In this document: piece by piece, positions 20,853-31,357 of the stretch | Numbering within the stretch: position 1 is the first letter of the stretch | Layout: every line of letters begins with the position of its first letter | DNA from: Pseudoalteromonas piscicida | GTDB taxonomy: Bacteria; Pseudomonadota; Gammaproteobacteria; Enterobacterales; Alteromonadaceae | Assembly: GCF_002208135.1 (NCBI RefSeq) | Contig: NZ_CP021646.1 | Coordinates: forward strand, 479,501 to 543,500 | Direction: 5' to 3' | Length of the DNA stretch: 64,000 nt | Notes under the pieces: model-generated | Database searches by the model: none | Told to the model about the DNA's origin: nothing | What the model saw: only the letters and a program-made list of their open reading frames with translations | Made by a program: the position numbers and the translations under genes

Positions 20853-23405
20853 ATGAAAAAATGGCTTTGGAGCTTAGTGTTGATACTCATTGTGTTAGTG
20901 GGTGTTTACCTTGCCAGAGTTCCTTTTTCGCTCTGGGCCATTAAACATTTTATACCTGTTAATGAACTTCAGGTCAGTTGTCTTGACTGGCGCTTGTCGG
21001 GCTTCAATCGTATCCATATTACAAAAGCATGTGTGCGAACAGATGCGTTCAATGCCCTGCTTTATGATGCGCAACTAAGCATGCAACAAGTCAATATTGA
21101 AAAAGCGGACATGCAACTTCTTCAGCCCAAAAAGTCAGATGTAACTCAACCACAGCGCCTTGCATTGCCACTCGACATCACCAGACCCAATGTGCGTATT
21201 GCCAAACTATCCATATCTGGCGAACCATTACCAAAGCCATTAGTTGTGTCGATTTCGGAGTCCGAGCTGAATCAATTTGTAATAGCAGGTGACATCGCTG
21301 CCGAAGTTACGTTGCAGCCAGAGCGTATTGCTGCAAAAGTTGAGCTTGGTGGCGAGTACATTGGCGCTTTGTTACCCCCTCAGATCCAAGCCCTTTCAGG
21401 AACTAGCCAACTTGAATTCGATGGTCTGGCTATGGACGCAGAGCTGGAACTTGAGACTCTAGTGGCGCTCGAACAGGCTGAGTGTAAAGGTAGCGCTGCC
21501 TATATAGGCACTTTGTCAGGGCGCTATGATTTAGCCACGCAGCAAGGGAAGGTAGCACTTGCCGAGCCGATTTCAGCGAAATCAACGCTTGATTGTCTTA
21601 CTTTTAAATATAGCAAACTGTTACCGACCACTTGGCAGGTCCGTTTACCGAGTGAAATTACCATTTCTACCGATTCAATCGCGACAGATTTACTTGAAGT
21701 GACAGGTCAAGATAAATTGTTACAGCTTGAAGTTAACGAGTTGGCAGTCGACTTAACTGAGCCTTTCGTCAATGGTGGTATTCGCCTTGAACTTTCTAAC
21801 GAAAAGTGGGGGGCGCATACACTGGCTGGAGCGCTTAGTGCGCGGCCAGATTTTGTCAATATAAGCGGGGAAATCACAAGTGATCTTAACAAGCTTACAC
21901 TGTCAGGTGTTATTGCTGAGAATCTCGAGCTCAATAGCCGCTTCAAAATATTGGGTGATCCAACCGAGCTAATTACATTTGAGGCTCAGCCGACCATTTT
22001 CTCAACCCAGTTGTCGACATCAGGTTTAGTGATTGATAACCCATCTCTGACGCTTGATTTACATGCGCAGCTAGATGTGCCAAAGCTCAAAAGTGGACAT
22101 CTACTACACAGAGTCTTACCTGAAGGAATGAGTTTTGCGATAACGCTTGATTCAAAACTGCAAAACCTGAGTGTTGAGAATGTAACAGCAAAACAGGGTG
22201 CGTTGAGCGGGCGAGTTGTGCTTGAGCCTACACACGATTTTGACATCAACCTCACCTTAACCAGTGCACAGATACAACAGCAGAATTACAAACTGAATGA
22301 ATTAGCGCAGACACTCCACTGGCAAGGCTCAGTCGCAACAGGTGAAATCTTTTCAACCTTAACTGGTAATACTAAGGCCGGAGAAGTTAACTTAGCTGAT
22401 CTCAGTTTGAAAAACGTAAACATTGAAAGCAAAGGGCAGCAAAGCCGTGGTTTGATGGCGTCACACGTGATTAATATTGATGGTGTAAAGGCGTTGCTTG
22501 AGCATCAATATTCAAGCTTAAAACATCCAGTACAATTATACGTACCCACGCAGCAACTCACTCAACTTCAGCCATATATTGACGCGCTTTTACCAAACTT
22601 TAAAATTACCCATGGTAACTTCTATGCAGTACTCGAAGGGGATTTATCCACGCGTATATTTACCCTAGATGGGGGCGTTCAAGAAGGCTCTGCGTTATTT
22701 AATGAACGGCTTGTTCAAAATGCAGCGGTTGATGTCTCCGGTTTATTAAGTTCAGCTAATATTCAACTCAAGCCAACCACACTGAGTGTTGAAGAGTTGA
22801 GGGCCGGTGTTATCGTTCAAGCAATAACTGCCCAACTACTCAGCGAAGCTGGTGTGGCAAAACTGAAAGACATTAATGCACAGGTTTTTGCCGGTAACGT
22901 GAGTATTGATGAAGTTAGTTTGGTACCAAGGCCGCAGGTTGTTCAGGTGTCGCTAGATAAATTGAGTTTAGATCGTATCGCTGCCTCTGGTCATGATGCC
23001 GGCGTTGAGCTGAGAGGGCTCATCTCAGGGAAATTGCCAGTGCAACTCTCTTCATCGGGTGTGCGAATTGACTCAGGCAAGATACACAGTGTTGGTGAAG
23101 GGCTGTTAAAGGTTGAAAACAATGCGTCAATTACTGCCCTAAAAGAGCAGCAACCTAGCTTACAAACGGTGATTGGTGTGCTTGACGAATTGACCATTGA
23201 GCAATTGAGTAGTGGCGTAAATTTAAGTGAAGACGGCTGGTTGGACTTAGATGTTAAAATTACAGGAATTAACAAACTCCAACAACAACCAGTAAACTTT
23301 AACTATACACACTCAGAAAATGTGTTTACCTTATTACGAGCCTTACGCTTAAGCGACGAGATTACGCGCGAAGTGGAAAATGCGTTAAATAAAGAGGAGC
23401 GTTAG
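20853..23405 (+). CDS. ydbH: YdbH, AsmA-like intermembrane lipid-transport protein
   Basis: 850 residues with one N-terminal membrane anchor (about 4-24), then a long, low-complexity beta-rich body typical of AsmA/TamB-type bridges. In E. coli YdbH acts redundantly with TamB and YhdP in phospholipid transport to the outer membrane. The assignment rests on architecture and on the diagnostic ydbH-ynbE-ydbL gene order: the YnbE lipoprotein starts 3 bases downstream. The stop is TAG at 23403-23405. Confidence 0.88.
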   Translation: MKKWLWSLVLILIVLVGVYLARVPFSLWAIKHFIPVNELQVSCLDWRLSGFNRIHITKACVRTDAFNALLYDAQLSMQQVNIEKADMQLLQPKKSDVTQPQRLALPLDITRPNVRIAKLSISGEPLPKPLVVSISESELNQFVIAGDIAAEVTLQPERIAAKVELGGEYIGALLPPQIQALSGTSQLEFDGLAMDAELELETLVALEQAECKGSAAYIGTLSGRYDLATQQGKVALAEPISAKSTLDCLTFKYSKLLPTTWQVRLPSEITISTDSIATDLLEVTGQDKLLQLEVNELAVDLTEPFVNGGIRLELSNEKWGAHTLAGALSARPDFVNISGEITSDLNKLTLSGVIAENLELNSRFKILGDPTELITFEAQPTIFSTQLSTSGLVIDNPSLTLDLHAQLDVPKLKSGHLLHRVLPEGMSFAITLDSKLQNLSVENVTAKQGALSGRVVLEPTHDFDINLTLTSAQIQQQNYKLNELAQTLHWQGSVATGEIFSTLTGNTKAGEVNLADLSLKNVNIESKGQQSRGLMASHVINIDGVKALLEHQYSSLKHPVQLYVPTQQLTQLQPYIDALLPNFKITHGNFYAVLEGDLSTRIFTLDGGVQEGSALFNERLVQNAAVDVSGLLSSANIQLKPTTLSVEELRAGVIVQAITAQLLSEAGVAKLKDINAQVFAGNVSIDEVSLVPRPQVVQVSLDKLSLDRIAASGHDAGVELRGLISGKLPVQLSSSGVRIDSGKIHSVGEGLLKVENNASITALKEQQPSLQTVIGVLDELTIEQLSSGVNLSEDGWLDLDVKITGINKLQQQPVNFNYTHSENVFTLLRALRLSDEITREVENALNKEER

Positions 23406-23408
23406 TGA

Positions 23409-23588
23409 ATGAAATGGATGCTAGTGATATCAGCTCTGTTCGTGTTGAGTGCTTGTACCCACAAGGTGCAGGTAGAAACTAAAGAGCCCATTACGATCAA
23501 CTTAAATGTAAAAGTAGATCACGAGATCCGCGTGAAAGTGGATAAAGAACTCGACAATTTATTCAGCGAAGACAGCGAGCTATTCTAA
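23409..23588 (+). CDS. ynbE: YnbE-like lipoprotein
   Basis: 59 residues: a short signal peptide with lipobox LSAC (C16), then a mature part that repeats Val-rich beta segments (ITINLNVKVDHEIRVKVDKEL). This is the typical YnbE form, the outer-membrane partner of YdbH in E. coli. It is only 3 bases after ydbH, and ydbL follows 9 bases later, so the three form one transcript. Confidence 0.9.
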   Translation: MKWMLVISALFVLSACTHKVQVETKEPITINLNVKVDHEIRVKVDKELDNLFSEDSELF

Positions 23589-23597
23589 GGAGGATTT

Positions 23598-23918
23598 ATG
23601 AAGCTTAAAGCAATCTCTACCCTAATTATTGGGCTCAGTATGAGTTTCGCCGCATTCGCAATTTCCATTGATGATGCTAAATCACAGGGTTTAGTCGGCG
23701 AAACCACATCGGGCTATCTTGGTGTTGTTAAAAATGGTCAAGGTGTACAGCAGCTAGTTAATGAAGTGAATGAAAAGCGCAAAGAGAAATACCAGCAATT
23801 AGCGAAAAAGAACGGCATTACCCTTGAACAAGTGGAAGCCTTAGCTGCTAAAAAAGCGTATAACAAAACGCAATCAGGTCATTTTATTCAAGTCAATGGC
23901 AGCTGGGTGAAAAAGTAG
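23598..23918 (+). CDS. ydbL: YdbL family protein (DUF1318)
   Basis: 106 residues with a signal peptide (about 1-21, ending SFAAFA). The mature part has the DUF1318 signature: DAKSQGLVGETTSGYLGVV, then VNEKRKEKYQQLAKKNGIT. A strong AAGGAGG site precedes the ATG. It is the third gene of the ydbH-ynbE-ydbL set. YdbL is thought to tune the YdbH-YnbE bridge; the mechanism is not visible here. Confidence 0.92.
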   Translation: MKLKAISTLIIGLSMSFAAFAISIDDAKSQGLVGETTSGYLGVVKNGQGVQQLVNEVNEKRKEKYQQLAKKNGITLEQVEALAAKKAYNKTQSGHFIQVNGSWVKK

Positions 23919-23938
23919 CACTCCAAAACCTGACAAGT

Positions 23939-23964
23939 AAAGGCTGGCTAAACCAGCCTTTTGA
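23939..23964. terminator. Terminator between ydbL and the DUF1415 gene
   Basis: AAGGCTGG/CCAGCCTT arms around CTAAA with short T runs on both strands, between convergent genes. Confidence 0.85.
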
Positions 23965-23984
23965 CTATTTAACCGAAGCTTAGG

Positions 23985-24527
23985 TTATTCAACCTTATGG
24001 CATTGCTGCAGCAAATGCTGCCAAAACGCCTCTCCTTTACGTCTTGCGAGACGGATATTATTTTCTGGGATCTGTTCAGGATCATCATACTCTTCTAATG
24101 CTTGAGCCATACTTTCTTCACGGATCAGATGGAGTGTCGGATAGGGCGCGCGGTTAGTGTAGTTTGCTGCATCATGCTCATCACTATCAGCGAAAACATA
24201 ATCGGGATGAAAGTTGGCAATTTGATAAGTACCTTCAAACCCTTGCGCTACCAATAAAGCATTTGCAAGGTCGACGAGATCCAAAAAGTCGTCAAAATTG
24301 CTAAAACCCTTATCAAATATAACTAATGTTGTTTCTCGCTCTGGGGTGTGGTTTAGCTCAGAGCACTGCTCTAACATATCCATCACAGCATCGTCGTGGC
24401 TTATCGCCGGAGACACGAAATAATGAATGCTGTTACTTTCAACTTCTTTTCGAGCAAACGGGCAAAAGTTGTATTTCACAATGACTTGGCTAACCCAGTT
24501 TTGCATTGTAGAGGTGACTGTATTCAT
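23985..24527 (-). CDS. DUF1415 domain protein
   Basis: 180 residues, cytoplasmic. It matches the DUF1415 family: an early W-x5-K-YNFCPFA motif with the conserved Cys, ETTLVIFDKGFSNFDDFLDLV in the middle, then YQIANFHPDYVFAD and NRAPYPTLHLIRE. Function unknown. It starts 3 bases after the waaA stop on the same strand and so is probably co-transcribed with waaA, though that does not show a role in lipopolysaccharide synthesis. Confidence 0.88.
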   Translation of the reverse strand: MNTVTSTMQNWVSQVIVKYNFCPFARKEVESNSIHYFVSPAISHDDAVMDMLEQCSELNHTPERETTLVIFDKGFSNFDDFLDLVDLANALLVAQGFEGTYQIANFHPDYVFADSDEHDAANYTNRAPYPTLHLIREESMAQALEEYDDPEQIPENNIRLARRKGEAFWQHLLQQCHKVE

Positions 24528-24530
24528 GAA

Positions 24531-25799
24531 TTACTCCAAGCTCTTATTGATTAGTTTCATGGTTTTAGCAATAGCTCCGGCATTTTCAAGTAACACCGAT
24601 TTAGCGTTAGTACCGATTTGTGCTCGAAGTGATTTATCTTCAAATAGCCTAACAATTTGCGCAGCGAGCTCGCCCGTATTATCGACGATGATGGCACCTT
24701 GTTGCGTTAGTAGCTGAGGATATATATGCGCAAAATTGTAGGTATGTGGGCCGGTTAAAATTGGCACTCCATGAGATGCCGCCTCTAGTGGGTTATGACC
24801 GCCGCGCTCAATCAAGCTACCACCGATATAAGCGATGTCGGCACTGCCAAATAACCACTTTAATTCGCCTAGAGTATCAGCTAGCAACACGTGTGCTTCA
24901 GTGTCTATGTTGTTACTACTTTTTCTGGTAAAAGCGACCTTTTGTTCGTCGAGGTAGTCAGCTACCGCTTGAAACTGTTCAGGGTGGCGAGGCGCGATAA
25001 TGAGTAGCGCATTACTTACCTGCTTTAATACTCGCTGATGTGCAGCAATGATTTGCTCATGCTCCTTAGGATGGGTAGACCCTGCAAGCCAAATTAGCCG
25101 CTCGGGGTAACCTATTCGGAATTGTCTTGCCTTTGCAATTTCTTCTTCAGTGACTGAAATATCAAACTTGATTGAGCCGGTAATGTGAAGCTTAGATTGA
25201 ACAAGCCCAAGTTTGATGAAACGCTCGCCGTCTTCTTCATTATGGGCTGCAAGCAGATCTATATTGCTTATCAAGCCTTTCGTTAACCAAGCATGCTTTT
25301 GATAGCCTTGGTATGACTTTTCAGAGAGCCTAGCATTGACTACCAAGGTTTTACATTGGTTTTGTTTGGCGTAATGAAAAAGATTAGGCCACAGCTCGGT
25401 TTCCATCACAATAAGGAGTTTGGGCTTCAAGGTAGTGAAGAATTTTCTGACCGCAAAAGCAAAATCTATGGGTAAATAACAGACATGTACTTGAACATTG
25501 TTATGAAAAGCCTTTGTTATCTCTTCTCTACCTGTCGGGGTATTACAAGTGACAATGATTGGAGCTGCAGCTTGTTCTTTAAGTACTGATTTTATGAGGG
25601 GGGTGGCTGCAAGCACTTCCCCAACAGAGGCGCAATGGATCACAACAGCATCTGACGGAAGCTTGTTTAGGCCAAAGCCGAAGCGCTCTGTAAAGTGAGT
25701 TCGGTAGTCAGGGTTTTTCCTGCCTCGAATAAAATACAGATAACTCAATAAAATAGGTGCTAATACTAGCAACAATAAGGAATATAGTCGGCGCGCCAT
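24531..25799 (-). CDS. waaA: WaaA (KdtA), Kdo transferase
   Basis: 422 residues. WaaA transfers Kdo from CMP-Kdo to lipid IVA at the inner membrane. An N-terminal membrane anchor (about 4-24) is followed by the GT30 domain: HCASVGEVLAATPLI, METELWPNLFHYA, NARLSEKSYQGY, and late GGSLIERGGHNPLEAASHGVP. Because kdkA is encoded nearby, this may be the monofunctional type that adds one Kdo; that is inference from gene content. Confidence 0.95.
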   Translation of the reverse strand: MARRLYSLLLLVLAPILLSYLYFIRGRKNPDYRTHFTERFGFGLNKLPSDAVVIHCASVGEVLAATPLIKSVLKEQAAAPIIVTCNTPTGREEITKAFHNNVQVHVCYLPIDFAFAVRKFFTTLKPKLLIVMETELWPNLFHYAKQNQCKTLVVNARLSEKSYQGYQKHAWLTKGLISNIDLLAAHNEEDGERFIKLGLVQSKLHITGSIKFDISVTEEEIAKARQFRIGYPERLIWLAGSTHPKEHEQIIAAHQRVLKQVSNALLIIAPRHPEQFQAVADYLDEQKVAFTRKSSNNIDTEAHVLLADTLGELKWLFGSADIAYIGGSLIERGGHNPLEAASHGVPILTGPHTYNFAHIYPQLLTQQGAIIVDNTGELAAQIVRLFEDKSLRAQIGTNAKSVLLENAGAIAKTMKLINKSLE

Positions 25800-25944
25800 A
25801 GGAGTCGCTTAAGCTCAAAAATCAGTATTTTACCTTGTTCCAAGGCGAAATTGAATGAACAACACAATTTTACACAGTTCAACAGATGCCTATGAGCTTT
25901 TGGTTTGATAGTATTTAGCGCATTAAAAGTAATGGAATAACAAA

Positions 25945-27390
25945 ATGAATTTAGCTCGAGTACTGGCTTGCTGTAGTTTATTAGCTTCGAATTTCGCTTT
26001 TGCGAGCCCCACGGCTTATTTACCCATTGGGCAAGATCCGCTGTTGGAATATCAAATTGATAAAATGTTTGCGTTGACCGTTGGTACACCTATGGCTAAG
26101 CCTTACCGTATCAGTGAAATCAAGATGCATTTGATGAAACTTAGGCATATTGATGCAACGTTACAGCAGAGTATTAGTCAAGGGATAGCGCCTTATCTGC
26201 AGAATGATGCGGTGACACAAAGATCGATAACATTACGCGTAGATAATGGTGAAGAAAAGCAAATCGCCAACGACAGAGGAAATTACAGCAGTGAATATGC
26301 TGAGTTAGGACTCGGTGGTGTTTGGCGTGGAAGCGACTCGAGTATTCTACAAATAGGTGCTGAGTATCGAGTGGATGCAAATAAGCTTGTTCCTTACAAC
26401 ACTTTTTATGGCATGTCCTACGGTAATTTGCAGCTTAATTTAGGTTACAAGGAACATTGGTTTTCACCATTTAAGCATTCGGCTCAAGTATACTCTAATA
26501 ACGCGAGACCTTCATTATCAGCTTCTTTGGGTTTAATTGTGCCTATTAGAAATTGGTGGAACTTCGATTTTGAGCTGTTTTATTCTGAACTTGAGAAAGT
26601 CCATGACGGAATTCGCTTTCAAGGCACGCTTCACGATGGAACACCTAAAATAGCGGGTAGTCACTTTAGTATAGAGCCATTAGCAGGATGGAAAATCGGT
26701 CTAAACAGAGTCATGCAATTCGGAGGCGGACCAAGAGAAGTAGATTTTAAGGACTTTATTAAGGCATATTTTGACCCTGTTGGAAACGATAATAAGATAG
26801 GTGACTTGACTCAAGATGATGAATTGGGCGATCAATGGGCAACTATCACGACCAGCTTTACCACAAATTACGGCACTCAAGCACAATGGTATTTAGAATA
26901 CGGTGGTGAGGATAGCAATAACCATAAAAACTATTTGTTTGGTAATACGGTTGTCAATGTTGGTGTTTTTCTCCCTCAATTGACCTCAACGACCTCATTA
27001 CGCTATGAGTTTACTGATATGGAAAGCTTATGGTATGTAAACGAAATTTACGATACTTATGGAAATACAATCGACGGATTTGGCGTTGGGCATTTTGCTG
27101 CAAACCATCGCCAGTTCGATGATGGTGCACCGACGCAAATTCATGTGTTAGAAGGTACTTACCAATCAGATTATCGTTCATTATGGAGAGCTCAGCTTTC
27201 AGTTATCGATAATGAAAGTAATTATTTGAATGAACTTGGTGAGCTTGGTGCTGAGTACGAACGTGGTTACGAGTTTGAACTGGCACATATTGGTGAAGCC
27301 TATAGCAAGCAAATCGAAACGAAATTAACCTTGGGTAAAGATGTCTTCGGTGAGAATTACACTTGGTTATCAGTCCATGTATACTGGTAG
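25945..27390 (+). CDS. Wzi-family outer-membrane protein (capsule assembly-like)
   Basis: 481 residues with a signal peptide (about 1-21, cleavage near FAFASP). Many alternating beta segments follow, ending in the aromatic VHVYW typical of outer-membrane barrels. The sequence fits the capsule-assembly Wzi family (HWFSPFKHSAQVYSNNARPSLS is the characteristic region). No capsule polymerase or export genes are seen; the neighbours are lipopolysaccharide core genes. A surface-glycan binding role is plausible, but the substrate is unknown. Confidence 0.82.
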   Translation: MNLARVLACCSLLASNFAFASPTAYLPIGQDPLLEYQIDKMFALTVGTPMAKPYRISEIKMHLMKLRHIDATLQQSISQGIAPYLQNDAVTQRSITLRVDNGEEKQIANDRGNYSSEYAELGLGGVWRGSDSSILQIGAEYRVDANKLVPYNTFYGMSYGNLQLNLGYKEHWFSPFKHSAQVYSNNARPSLSASLGLIVPIRNWWNFDFELFYSELEKVHDGIRFQGTLHDGTPKIAGSHFSIEPLAGWKIGLNRVMQFGGGPREVDFKDFIKAYFDPVGNDNKIGDLTQDDELGDQWATITTSFTTNYGTQAQWYLEYGGEDSNNHKNYLFGNTVVNVGVFLPQLTSTTSLRYEFTDMESLWYVNEIYDTYGNTIDGFGVGHFAANHRQFDDGAPTQIHVLEGTYQSDYRSLWRAQLSVIDNESNYLNELGELGAEYERGYEFELAHIGEAYSKQIETKLTLGKDVFGENYTWLSVHVYW

Positions 27391-27430
27391 GTATCACGCG
27401 GGACAAGCATAGAATAGTTTAGGAACAAAT

Positions 27431-28027
27431 ATGTCATTGAATGAACAAGTAGCACAAAGCTACTTCGCAAGCTTACAGCGCCATGTTGATGTTTTTGAAA
27501 CAATGGCAAACTATCACCAAGAATGTGTTGAACTACTTGAAGCATGCCAAAGCACATTAGCAGCCGGTGGTAAGGTCATTTGGTTTGGTAATGGTGGCAG
27601 CGCGGCAGATGCGCAGCACCTGGCTGCAGAATTTGTGGTGCGTTACAAATTAGAGCGAGGCCCTTTGGCTTCGATTGCACTAACGACCGACACCTCAATT
27701 TTGACAGCACACAGCAATGACTATCACTTTGACTCCGTATTTGAACGTCAGGTTCAGGCACTTTGTAAACCGGAAGATATGGTGATTGGTTTAACCACAT
27801 CAGGCACGAGCCCTAATATCAATTTGGCACTTCAAGCCGCAAATGAAATTGGCGCGTTTACCGTTGCACTGACTGGAAGAACGGGTGGCAAAGTGAAGGA
27901 CATTGCTAAATTACCGATTATTATCGCAAACGACGAGACAGCACGTATTCAAGAAGCGCATATGTTTATTGGTCACTGGCTATGCGAAGCGGTCGATATG
28001 CTCGTTGCGGCGGAGCAAAAGGCATGA
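27431..28027 (+). CDS. gmhA: GmhA, sedoheptulose-7-phosphate isomerase
   Basis: 198 residues with a SIS fold. It makes D-glycero-D-manno-heptose 7-phosphate, the first step of ADP-heptose synthesis. Visible: [39 protein letters not shown] and [11 protein letters not shown]. The stop overlaps the hldE start (ATGA), coupling the first two enzymes of the pathway. Confidence 0.96.
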   Translation: MSLNEQVAQSYFASLQRHVDVFETMANYHQECVELLEACQSTLAAGGKVIWFGNGGSAADAQHLAAEFVVRYKLERGPLASIALTTDTSILTAHSNDYHFDSVFERQVQALCKPEDMVIGLTTSGTSPNINLALQAANEIGAFTVALTGRTGGKVKDIAKLPIIIANDETARIQEAHMFIGHWLCEAVDMLVAAEQKA

Positions 28028-29472
28028 AGTTAGCAGCGCTTCAACAGCTGAATCAAGCCAAGGTATTGGTGGTTGGTGATGTGATGTTGGATAGATACTG
28101 GCATGGAGATACCGGGCGTATTTCTCCTGAGGCTCCAGTACCTGTGGTTAAAGTCAGCGCATTGGAAGACAAAGCTGGTGGTGCGGCGAACGTTGCCAAA
28201 AACATCGCTCACCTAGATGGTAAAGTGGGTTTGCTTGGGCTTATCGGCGAAGATGACAATGGCAAAACGCTAGAGGCTATCCTTACCAAAGAAAACATTG
28301 AATCTAGCTTAGTTAACGTCGTTGAGCTGCCGACTATCGCAAAAATGCGTGTGATCAGCCGTCATCAGCAAGTAGTCCGACTCGATGTAGAAGAGCCCTT
28401 TCAGTTATCTCATAGTCAACTACTGCTTGAGCGTCTAAAGCAAGAAGTTGATAAGTATGACTTTGTGTTGTTTAGCGACTACAACAAAGGCGCTTTGTGC
28501 GCCATTTCAGAAATGATTGCGGTGGCTAAAGCTGCTGGTAAAACGGTACTTATTGACCCTAAAAATAGTGACTTGAGCCTCTATCAAGGCGCTGATTTTA
28601 TCACGCCGAACCTAAACGAATTTAAACTCGCTGGTGGAGATGCAAGTAGCGAGGAAGCACTCACCTCTAGTGCGCGCGAACTGCTGAAAATGTCAGGGAT
28701 CGGCGCGATGTTGCTGACGCGCTCCGAGCAAGGCATGTCTTTGATCACCGATACCGAAAAGTTTGATTTCCCAGCTCAAGTACAGGAAGTAAGTGATGTT
28801 ACGGGAGCTGGTGATACCGTGATCGCCACACTGACGACTATGTTAGGTGCGGGAATGTCTGCTAAAGACGCAGTGGAAGTTGCAAATATTGCCGCAGGCA
28901 TTGCCGTGAGTAAGTTAGGTGCTGCAACGGTGTCACCGGAAGAGTTGAGTCGCAAACTGGGTCAATATCTTAGAGAAACGGGCGAACACTACCAAACGCC
29001 GTTTGAAGAAGTGCTTAAGCACATTACTTTTGCCAAGCAAAACGGCGAAACCATTGTATTTACCAATGGCTGCTTTGATATTCTTCATGCTGGCCATGTG
29101 CGTTATTTAGCGCAAGCTAAAGCGATGGGCGACAGACTCGTCGTTGGGTTAAATAATGATGAATCAATCTCGCGTCTCAAAGGGCCTGAACGTCCAATCA
29201 ATCCATTGAAAGAGCGGGCCATGGTGTTATCTGCACTCGCTTCTGTGGATTGGGTTATTCCGTTTGGCAGTGTTGAAGAAAATGATACACCAGCTAAGTT
29301 GATAGAAATGGTCAGCCCTGACATTTTGGTCAAAGGTGGTGACTATAAAGTAGAAGAGATCGCAGGTGCAGAGCATGTGCTTAATCAAGGTGGAAAAGTT
29401 GAGGTGTTAGCATTTTTGGATGGCTGCTCGACTTCCAATGTGATTAAAAAGGCACAGCTACAAAAAAGTTAA
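28024..29472 (+). CDS. hldE: HldE, bifunctional heptose kinase/adenylyltransferase
   Basis: 482 residues from the ATG at 28024, which overlaps the gmhA stop. The N-terminal ribokinase-like domain (about 1-320) makes heptose 1,7-bisphosphate, with [14 protein letters not shown] and [11 protein letters not shown]. The C-terminal nucleotidyltransferase (about 345-482) has [16 protein letters not shown] and makes ADP-heptose from the 1-phosphate after GmhB acts. gmhB lies 1.9 kb downstream. Its stop overlaps the convergent kdkA stop by 4 bases. Confidence 0.97.
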   Translation: MKLAALQQLNQAKVLVVGDVMLDRYWHGDTGRISPEAPVPVVKVSALEDKAGGAANVAKNIAHLDGKVGLLGLIGEDDNGKTLEAILTKENIESSLVNVVELPTIAKMRVISRHQQVVRLDVEEPFQLSHSQLLLERLKQEVDKYDFVLFSDYNKGALCAISEMIAVAKAAGKTVLIDPKNSDLSLYQGADFITPNLNEFKLAGGDASSEEALTSSARELLKMSGIGAMLLTRSEQGMSLITDTEKFDFPAQVQEVSDVTGAGDTVIATLTTMLGAGMSAKDAVEVANIAAGIAVSKLGAATVSPEELSRKLGQYLRETGEHYQTPFEEVLKHITFAKQNGETIVFTNGCFDILHAGHVRYLAQAKAMGDRLVVGLNNDESISRLKGPERPINPLKERAMVLSALASVDWVIPFGSVEENDTPAKLIEMVSPDILVKGGDYKVEEIAGAEHVLNQGGKVEVLAFLDGCSTSNVIKKAQLQKS

Positions 29473-30182
29473 CGTGCGCTGCGGTAGGCTTGCATTAATA
29501 CTTGCCACTGATTTTCATCAAAATAAAAGGTCGGCCATTTGCCGGCCTCTTTTTTAAATGAACGTTGCAAACGCTCCATGTTTGCGTGCTGCCAACTTGG
29601 ATTTGGCTGCATGATTTTGCCCTTATCAAAATCAATCAGAAATACTCTGCCGTCGGCATCAAACAAAATATTGTTGATGTTCAAATCATCATGATAGGCA
29701 CCGGCTTGATGAAACTGAGCAATGGTGTGGCCGATACTTTCCAGTTCATTTGTACTAAGCGCTCTTGCTTGCAAAATTTCGCAAACACTGGTGGCGTCAG
29801 ACACGGCTTCGGTCAATATATCTGCACGATAGATACCAAAATGAAGTGATATTCTTGCGCCGAGCGGTGTCGGGACCGGTAAACCTAGCTGTTGTAGTTG
29901 CTCTAGCAAAGCAAACTCTTGATATACGCGAGTATTTTCTAGTTTGGTGAAAATATACTGATCACTCAACAGCTTGCCGATTAAGCCACCTCGATAATAG
30001 TGCTTAAGTACCGCAATGCTCTGATTAAATCGCACGAACCACGCCGTTGCTCGGCCTTCTTTCGAGCCGACAATCGCATTATTTTTCTGCCAATATTCAG
30101 GGTCAAACATTTCTTCTGAAACATCATAATCTAGGGTTGAAGGCGTTAGTAAATAGCTATGCGGCTGTTTGGTGATTTGCAC
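29469..30182 (-). CDS. kdkA: Kdo kinase KdkA
   Basis: 237 residues from a GTG start. It has a small protein-kinase-like fold with catalytic loop [12 protein letters not shown] and metal-binding DFDKGK, as in 3-deoxy-D-manno-octulosonic acid kinase. KdkA phosphorylates the single Kdo in bacteria such as Haemophilus and Vibrio. Also visible is [15 protein letters not shown] in the nucleotide-binding lobe. It faces hldE, with overlapping stop codons. Confidence 0.9.
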   Translation of the reverse strand: MQITKQPHSYLLTPSTLDYDVSEEMFDPEYWQKNNAIVGSKEGRATAWFVRFNQSIAVLKHYYRGGLIGKLLSDQYIFTKLENTRVYQEFALLEQLQQLGLPVPTPLGARISLHFGIYRADILTEAVSDATSVCEILQARALSTNELESIGHTIAQFHQAGAYHDDLNINNILFDADGRVFLIDFDKGKIMQPNPSWQHANMERLQRSFKKEAGKWPTFYFDENQWQVLMQAYRSAR

Positions 30183-30289
30183 AATATAGGATTCTTAAGA
30201 GTCAATTGTGACATTCTAACGATTTTTCATTCTTAGTGAAACTTGCAAACTTGTTTGATTAATTTAAGATCAAGCGCTTGTTACTTTCC

Positions 30290-31357
30290 ATGAGAACTAT
30301 TGTTTTGAGCAAATCCTTGACCTCTATTTGTATTTTGCGACTTTCTGCGATTGGCGACGTGTGCCATGCAGTGAGTGCTGTACAGGCGATCCAACGCGCA
30401 CATCCGCAAGCGAAAATAACGTGGGTGATAGGTAAAGTGGAAGCTATGTTGCTGGCTGACTTACCCGGCGTTGAGCTCGTCGTATTTGACAAAAAACAGG
30501 GTAAAGCCGCGCTCAAGGCGTTAAAGGCAAAGTTCAAAGGGCAAAAGTTTGACGTATTACTCCATATGCAGGTCGCGTTACGAGCTAACCTTGTTGCGCG
30601 AGTTATTCCTGCAAAGCAAAAAATAGGCTTTGATAAAGGGCGCTCAAAAGAGTTACACAGTTTGTTTATTAACAAGCGGATCGAACCTCAAAAGTCGCCA
30701 CATGTGCTCGAAGGTTTCCAAAACTTTGCCCGTGCAATTGGAGCTGAATGTGGTGAGCCGACATGGCAGATGCCAGTGACGGCAGCGCATCAAGCTACGG
30801 CAAAATCGCTGTTGCCCGAAGGGAAAGTGTTTGTGATATCGCCAGCGGCAAGTAAAGCCGAGCGCAATTGGCTTCCTGAGCGTTATGCTAGGGTTGCAGA
30901 TCATGCTGCTGCATTGGGGTTTCAGGTGGTGATAACGGGTGGCCCGACGGAGCTTGAGCAAAACTTAGCAGCCGAAATTCAAAAACACAGCCAAGCTGAG
31001 TTATTAAACTTAGTGGGAAAAACTGACTTGAAAACCCTACTTTGTGTGTTGGAGCAAGCCGAATTGGTGCTAGCACCTGATACCGGGCCTGCTCATATGG
31101 CTGTGACAGTTGGAACGCCGGTGATCGGTTTATATGCTCACTCCAACCCAACTCGCACAGGGCCATACCTATATCAAGACTATGTGGTTGAGGTTTATCA
31201 TCAAAATCTCATTGCGCAAAAGGGCAAAGCCGCTGAGCAATTACCGTGGGGAACACGCGTAAAAGGTAGCGAACTCATGTCTCAAATTTCCGTTGATGCC
31301 GTAATTACGATGTTTGAGCGAGTAATAAAAGAGCAGGGGATTGTTACCAATGCATAA
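30290..31357 (+). CDS. GT9-family glycosyltransferase, heptosyltransferase-like
   Basis: About 355 residues from the ATG at 30290 (a TTG at 30278 is also in frame). Family-9 features: ILRLSAIGDVCHAVSAVQAI near the N terminus, SPAASKAERNWLPERYA, and the C-terminal donor site LAPDTGPAHMAVTVGTPVIGLYA. Such enzymes add heptoses from ADP-heptose to the inner core; the exact acceptor cannot be told. It overlaps gmhB by 8 bases. Confidence 0.88.
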   Translation: MRTIVLSKSLTSICILRLSAIGDVCHAVSAVQAIQRAHPQAKITWVIGKVEAMLLADLPGVELVVFDKKQGKAALKALKAKFKGQKFDVLLHMQVALRANLVARVIPAKQKIGFDKGRSKELHSLFINKRIEPQKSPHVLEGFQNFARAIGAECGEPTWQMPVTAAHQATAKSLLPEGKVFVISPAASKAERNWLPERYARVADHAAALGFQVVITGGPTELEQNLAAEIQKHSQAELLNLVGKTDLKTLLCVLEQAELVLAPDTGPAHMAVTVGTPVIGLYAHSNPTRTGPYLYQDYVVEVYHQNLIAQKGKAAEQLPWGTRVKGSELMSQISVDAVITMFERVIKEQGIVTNA